Of a stretch of 10,622 nt of DNA, positions 8,925 to 10,622 are shown in pieces. Every line of letters begins with the position of its first letter. Within the stretch, counting starts at the first letter, position 1. The DNA comes from Bacteroidales bacterium GP1 (GTDB lineage: Bacteria; Bacteroidota; Bacteroidia; Bacteroidales; Muribaculaceae): assembly GCA_001701105.1 (NCBI GenBank), contig DAAI01000035.1:1-10622 (forward strand), given 5' to 3'. A model generated the notes under the pieces. It did not search any database, was not told the DNA's origin, and saw only the letters and a program-made list of their open reading frames with translations. Made by a program: the position numbers and the translations under genes.

Positions 8925-9506
8925 TTACCATTCAATGCCTTTAAGAATCAGATTTGTCACGCTTTTGGTAATACGCTCCTTGTCGATGCCATATTCTGTA
9001 AGTGTGTTTCTGATATAAGGAACATCCATGCCATTAATGCAATTAGTGATGATAATGGCTGTTTCCTTTATATCATCTATCTGGAATGCGCCCACATCGA
9101 CACCCTCCTGAAGAATGCTCATCAACAGGCAAATCTCCTTTTTAGAGATGATGGCTCTTGCGCGATCCACCTTGCGCACATCGCGGAAGAATCCGGCCCG
9201 CAGCGACCCGTTGCGCGAAACAATTTCCGCCATTTTCTCAAGACGCACCGATACATAATCCTCAAGCTTTTGTTCCGGGCTGCCTGTGCGCGCCACAATC
9301 ATTCGCAGCGAGCGAACAAGATCGTCGGTCTCGCTTTCGATTACGGCATTGAAAATCTCGCGTTTGGATTTGAAATAGGTATAGATTGTGCGACGCCCTT
9401 TGTCAGAAGCGGTGGCGATGTCGTTCATGGTGGTGTTCTCCACTCCCTTTCGAGCAAACAGGGAGCGGGCCACTTCAATAAATCTATCGCGAGTCTTCTT
9501 TACCAT
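8925..9506 (-). CDS. TetR/AcrR-family transcriptional regulator
   Basis: This 193-residue protein has the layout of a TetR-family one-component regulator. A DNA-binding domain occupies about residues 1-50, with TTMNDIATASDKGRRTIYTYFKSK across 25-48 holding the helix-turn-helix and the family signature (RRTIYTYFKSKREI). A variable all-helical ligand and dimerisation domain fills the remainder. The ligand cannot be told from sequence. It heads the run of lipid and repair genes and is followed 49 bases later by fabG. Members of this family often control adjacent genes and themselves, and some, such as FabR, sense acyl groups; control of fabG here is inference. The start ATG is the first in frame and lies about 50 bases behind a good Bacteroidetes promoter. 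No frameshift or truncation is seen. Confidence 0.9.
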   Translation of the reverse strand: MVKKTRDRFIEVARSLFARKGVENTTMNDIATASDKGRRTIYTYFKSKREIFNAVIESETDDLVRSLRMIVARTGSPEQKLEDYVSVRLEKMAEIVSRNGSLRAGFFRDVRKVDRARAIISKKEICLLMSILQEGVDVGAFQIDDIKETAIIITNCINGMDVPYIRNTLTEYGIDKERITKSVTNLILKGIEW

Positions 9507-9539
9507 GAGCCTTAATCAACGGGCAAGAATTAAATTTCA

Positions 9540-9562
9540 GCACATTTTTGGCTATTGTGTGC
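9540..9562. promoter_or_regulatory. Possible operator at the tetR transcription start
   Basis: An inverted repeat with arms gcaca (9540-9544) and tgtgc (9558-9562) and a 13-base centre spans the predicted start of transcription of the tetR gene and touches its -7 element. A second, overlapping near-palindrome, tgcaaatttaca (9560-9571, one mismatched pair), covers the -7 element itself. Autoregulating TetR proteins often bind palindromes in this position. The arms are short, so chance is a real alternative. Confidence 0.3.
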
Positions 9563-9592
9563 AAATTTACAAAAAATATTTTCTTCCGCCAA
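9562..9592 (-). promoter_or_regulatory. Bacteroidetes-type promoter of the tetR-fabG-ispD-recG-helicase run
   Basis: On the minus strand, bases 9569-9562 read TAAATTTG, an exact TAnnTTTG -7 element. A TTG of the -33 element lies at 9592-9590, with exactly 20 bases between the two, which fits the usual 19-21 spacing. Transcription should start near 9555, leaving a leader of about 50 bases before the tetR ATG. No other convincing promoter is seen until the one before the oxidoreductase gene. Confidence 0.75.
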
Positions 9593-9680
9593 TATTAAGG
9601 CCATATAAAATGCCGATTCGCGTTCATGCATAAAGGAAATAAAAATCAACAGAGATAATGAAGCTCGGCTCATTTTGGAA

Positions 9681-9728
9681 CGTAAGCCTCCGGCTTGCGA
9701 TAATCGGACCGCAAGCCGGAGGCTTACG
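9681..9728. repeat. Perfect 19-bp inverted repeat with internally symmetric arms
   Basis: The arms cgtaagcctccggcttgcg (9681-9699) and cgcaagccggaggcttacg (9710-9728) are exact reverse complements around a 10-base loop. Each arm is itself a small hairpin, AAGCC-TCC-GGCTT. It lies 27 bases beyond the stop codon of the tail-bearing gene, so it may end that transcript, but the bases after it on the minus strand (TTCCAAAATG) are a poor U-tract. The double symmetry also resembles paired REP elements (REPINs). Its remaining surroundings, 9593-9680 and 9729-9755, hold nothing else I can identify. Confidence 0.85.
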
Positions 9729-9755
9729 ATCCTGTGCTCCATTCGATTGAGGTGG

Positions 9756-10622
9756 TTATTTCACGATGAATTTTTGGCCGTTGGATATGTAGATGCCCGG
9801 AGCGAGATTATCCCGGCTCACGCGCCGGCCCGTCAGATCGTAAACCGCGCCATCCGCCTCATTTTCATCCCCGATAGCCTCAATGCCTGAATTATCAAGA
9901 TATGCCCGATCGCTCTCATACGCCCCTTTTAATTCACCATATTCTGAATAAAACTTCCCTTCAATTATAGCATAGGATTCAATGAAAGGCTTAGACTGAA
10001 CTTTATAGTAAATTTTTCTGGGTCGTGGCTTTTCTTCCTGCTCCGGCCATATAACAGAGTATGGAATGTACCCTTCATATTTTGCTTTACAGATCTCATT
10101 CCCTTTACCTTCCATAAGATATTCACGCGAGGATGATGGGTAAAACCTCCGGTTGATGTTTTCTTTTACATATACCACATATGTAAGATTTCCAGGGTAT
10201 GTAGAAAGACCGTTTTCTGTAACATGGTTACCCAGCAATTCAAAATAATCTATGCCATTTAAATTTATAAGCGAGAATTGTGGGGCCAATGGAGTATCAG
10301 GTTCATCGGAAGACGGCGTAATCAGGATTCTGTCGAAATAGCACTGGCCGTAATTAAAATCCATTCCCGGTTCTGTCATGTTATAGGGCCAGCTCTCCCA
10401 TTCCGTATCGGGATTGTTGCCGACACACACGGGACGAAAGCAGAACCAATGATTTGGATTTGACAGAGTATGCCTATCAGCGTCATAATCCAATATCAGA
10501 TCCTCTTTCAGGTTATAACAGGAATCGGCACTATGTGCGGGAATTTTGCCGCCATCCTCACATGTAAATAGATAGATGTCGGAATTTTTACTTTCCCTTC
10601 TGTTGTCAATCACTCTTCCGAG
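9756..10622 (-). CDS. C-terminal part of an unrecognised, probably secreted protein with a sorting-type tail
   Basis: The gene is cut by the window edge: the frame is still open at the last base, and the GTG at 10613-10611 is more likely an internal valine than a start. About 288 residues are visible, so any signal peptide is missing. The body matches no family I recognise. It is hydrophilic, rich in acidic and aromatic residues, has six cysteines and no membrane segment. The last 28 or so residues, beginning VYDLTGRRV and ending GIYISNGQKFIVK, closely resemble the short C-terminal tail found on many exported Bacteroidales proteins, related to the type IX secretion (Por) tail. That tail normally marks outer-membrane passage or surface attachment. 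Export is therefore likely, but the function is unknown. The coding sequence looks more AT-rich than its neighbours. The inverted repeat just past its stop may be its terminator. Confidence 0.75.
   Translation of the reverse strand, partial: LGRVIDNRRESKNSDIYLFTCEDGGKIPAHSADSCYNLKEDLILDYDADRHTLSNPNHWFCFRPVCVGNNPDTEWESWPYNMTEPGMDFNYGQCYFDRILITPSSDEPDTPLAPQFSLINLNGIDYFELLGNHVTENGLSTYPGNLTYVVYVKENINRRFYPSSSREYLMEGKGNEICKAKYEGYIPYSVIWPEQEEKPRPRKIYYKVQSKPFIESYAIIEGKFYSEYGELKGAYESDRAYLDNSGIEAIGDENEADGAVYDLTGRRVSRDNLAPGIYISNGQKFIVK

Noticed and set aside
8742..9515. Plus-strand open frame of 257 codons
   Set aside because: It is antisense to fabG and tetR, crosses their junction, and shows no domain or promoter; both minus-strand genes are well supported.
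9530..9742. Minus-strand open frame of 70 codons in the gap before tetR
   Set aside because: It runs through the 19-bp inverted repeat and the tetR promoter, so it is best explained as non-coding regulatory sequence.
1..10622. CRISPR arrays, tRNA genes, insertion sequences, phage or defence modules
   Set aside because: No direct-repeat arrays, tRNA-like folds, transposase motifs or defence-type domains were visible on either strand.

Overview
The base composition is moderate in GC, and two intergenic regions carry exact matches to the Bacteroidetes sigma-ABfr -7 element (TAnnTTTG). The partial gene at the right edge ends in a C-terminal tail of the kind found on secreted Bacteroidales proteins. 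A single-chain pyruvate:ferredoxin oxidoreductase points to an anaerobe. Together these suggest a gut-type Bacteroidales chromosome, possibly Muribaculaceae; the family-level guess is inference only.

Every supported gene lies on the minus strand, so transcription runs from right to left. At the right edge (9756-10622) is the C-terminal part of an unrecognised, probably exported protein whose N-terminus is outside the window. A 249-base gap follows, holding a perfect 19-bp inverted repeat and the promoter of a TetR-family regulator. Then comes a compact run with short gaps or overlaps: tetR (9506-8925), fabG (8875-8129), ispD (8129-7428), recG (7413-5269) and a DbpA-like DEAD-box RNA helicase (5262-3925). 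It mixes lipid-precursor synthesis (fatty acid and isoprenoid) with recombination repair and RNA or ribosome maintenance, and looks like a housekeeping operon under the promoter before tetR.

A 179-base gap with its own promoter precedes the large pyruvate:ferredoxin oxidoreductase gene (3745-152), which ends at a strong intrinsic terminator (91-124). This gene is central to anaerobic energy metabolism and appears to be a separate transcription unit.

The window is mostly ordinary core genome and I see no new multi-gene system. The parts worth a second look are the doubly symmetric inverted repeat at 9681-9728, the TetR regulator heading a lipid/repair operon with a possible operator at its own start site, the variant DEAD-box motifs of the helicase, and the unidentified tail-bearing surface protein.
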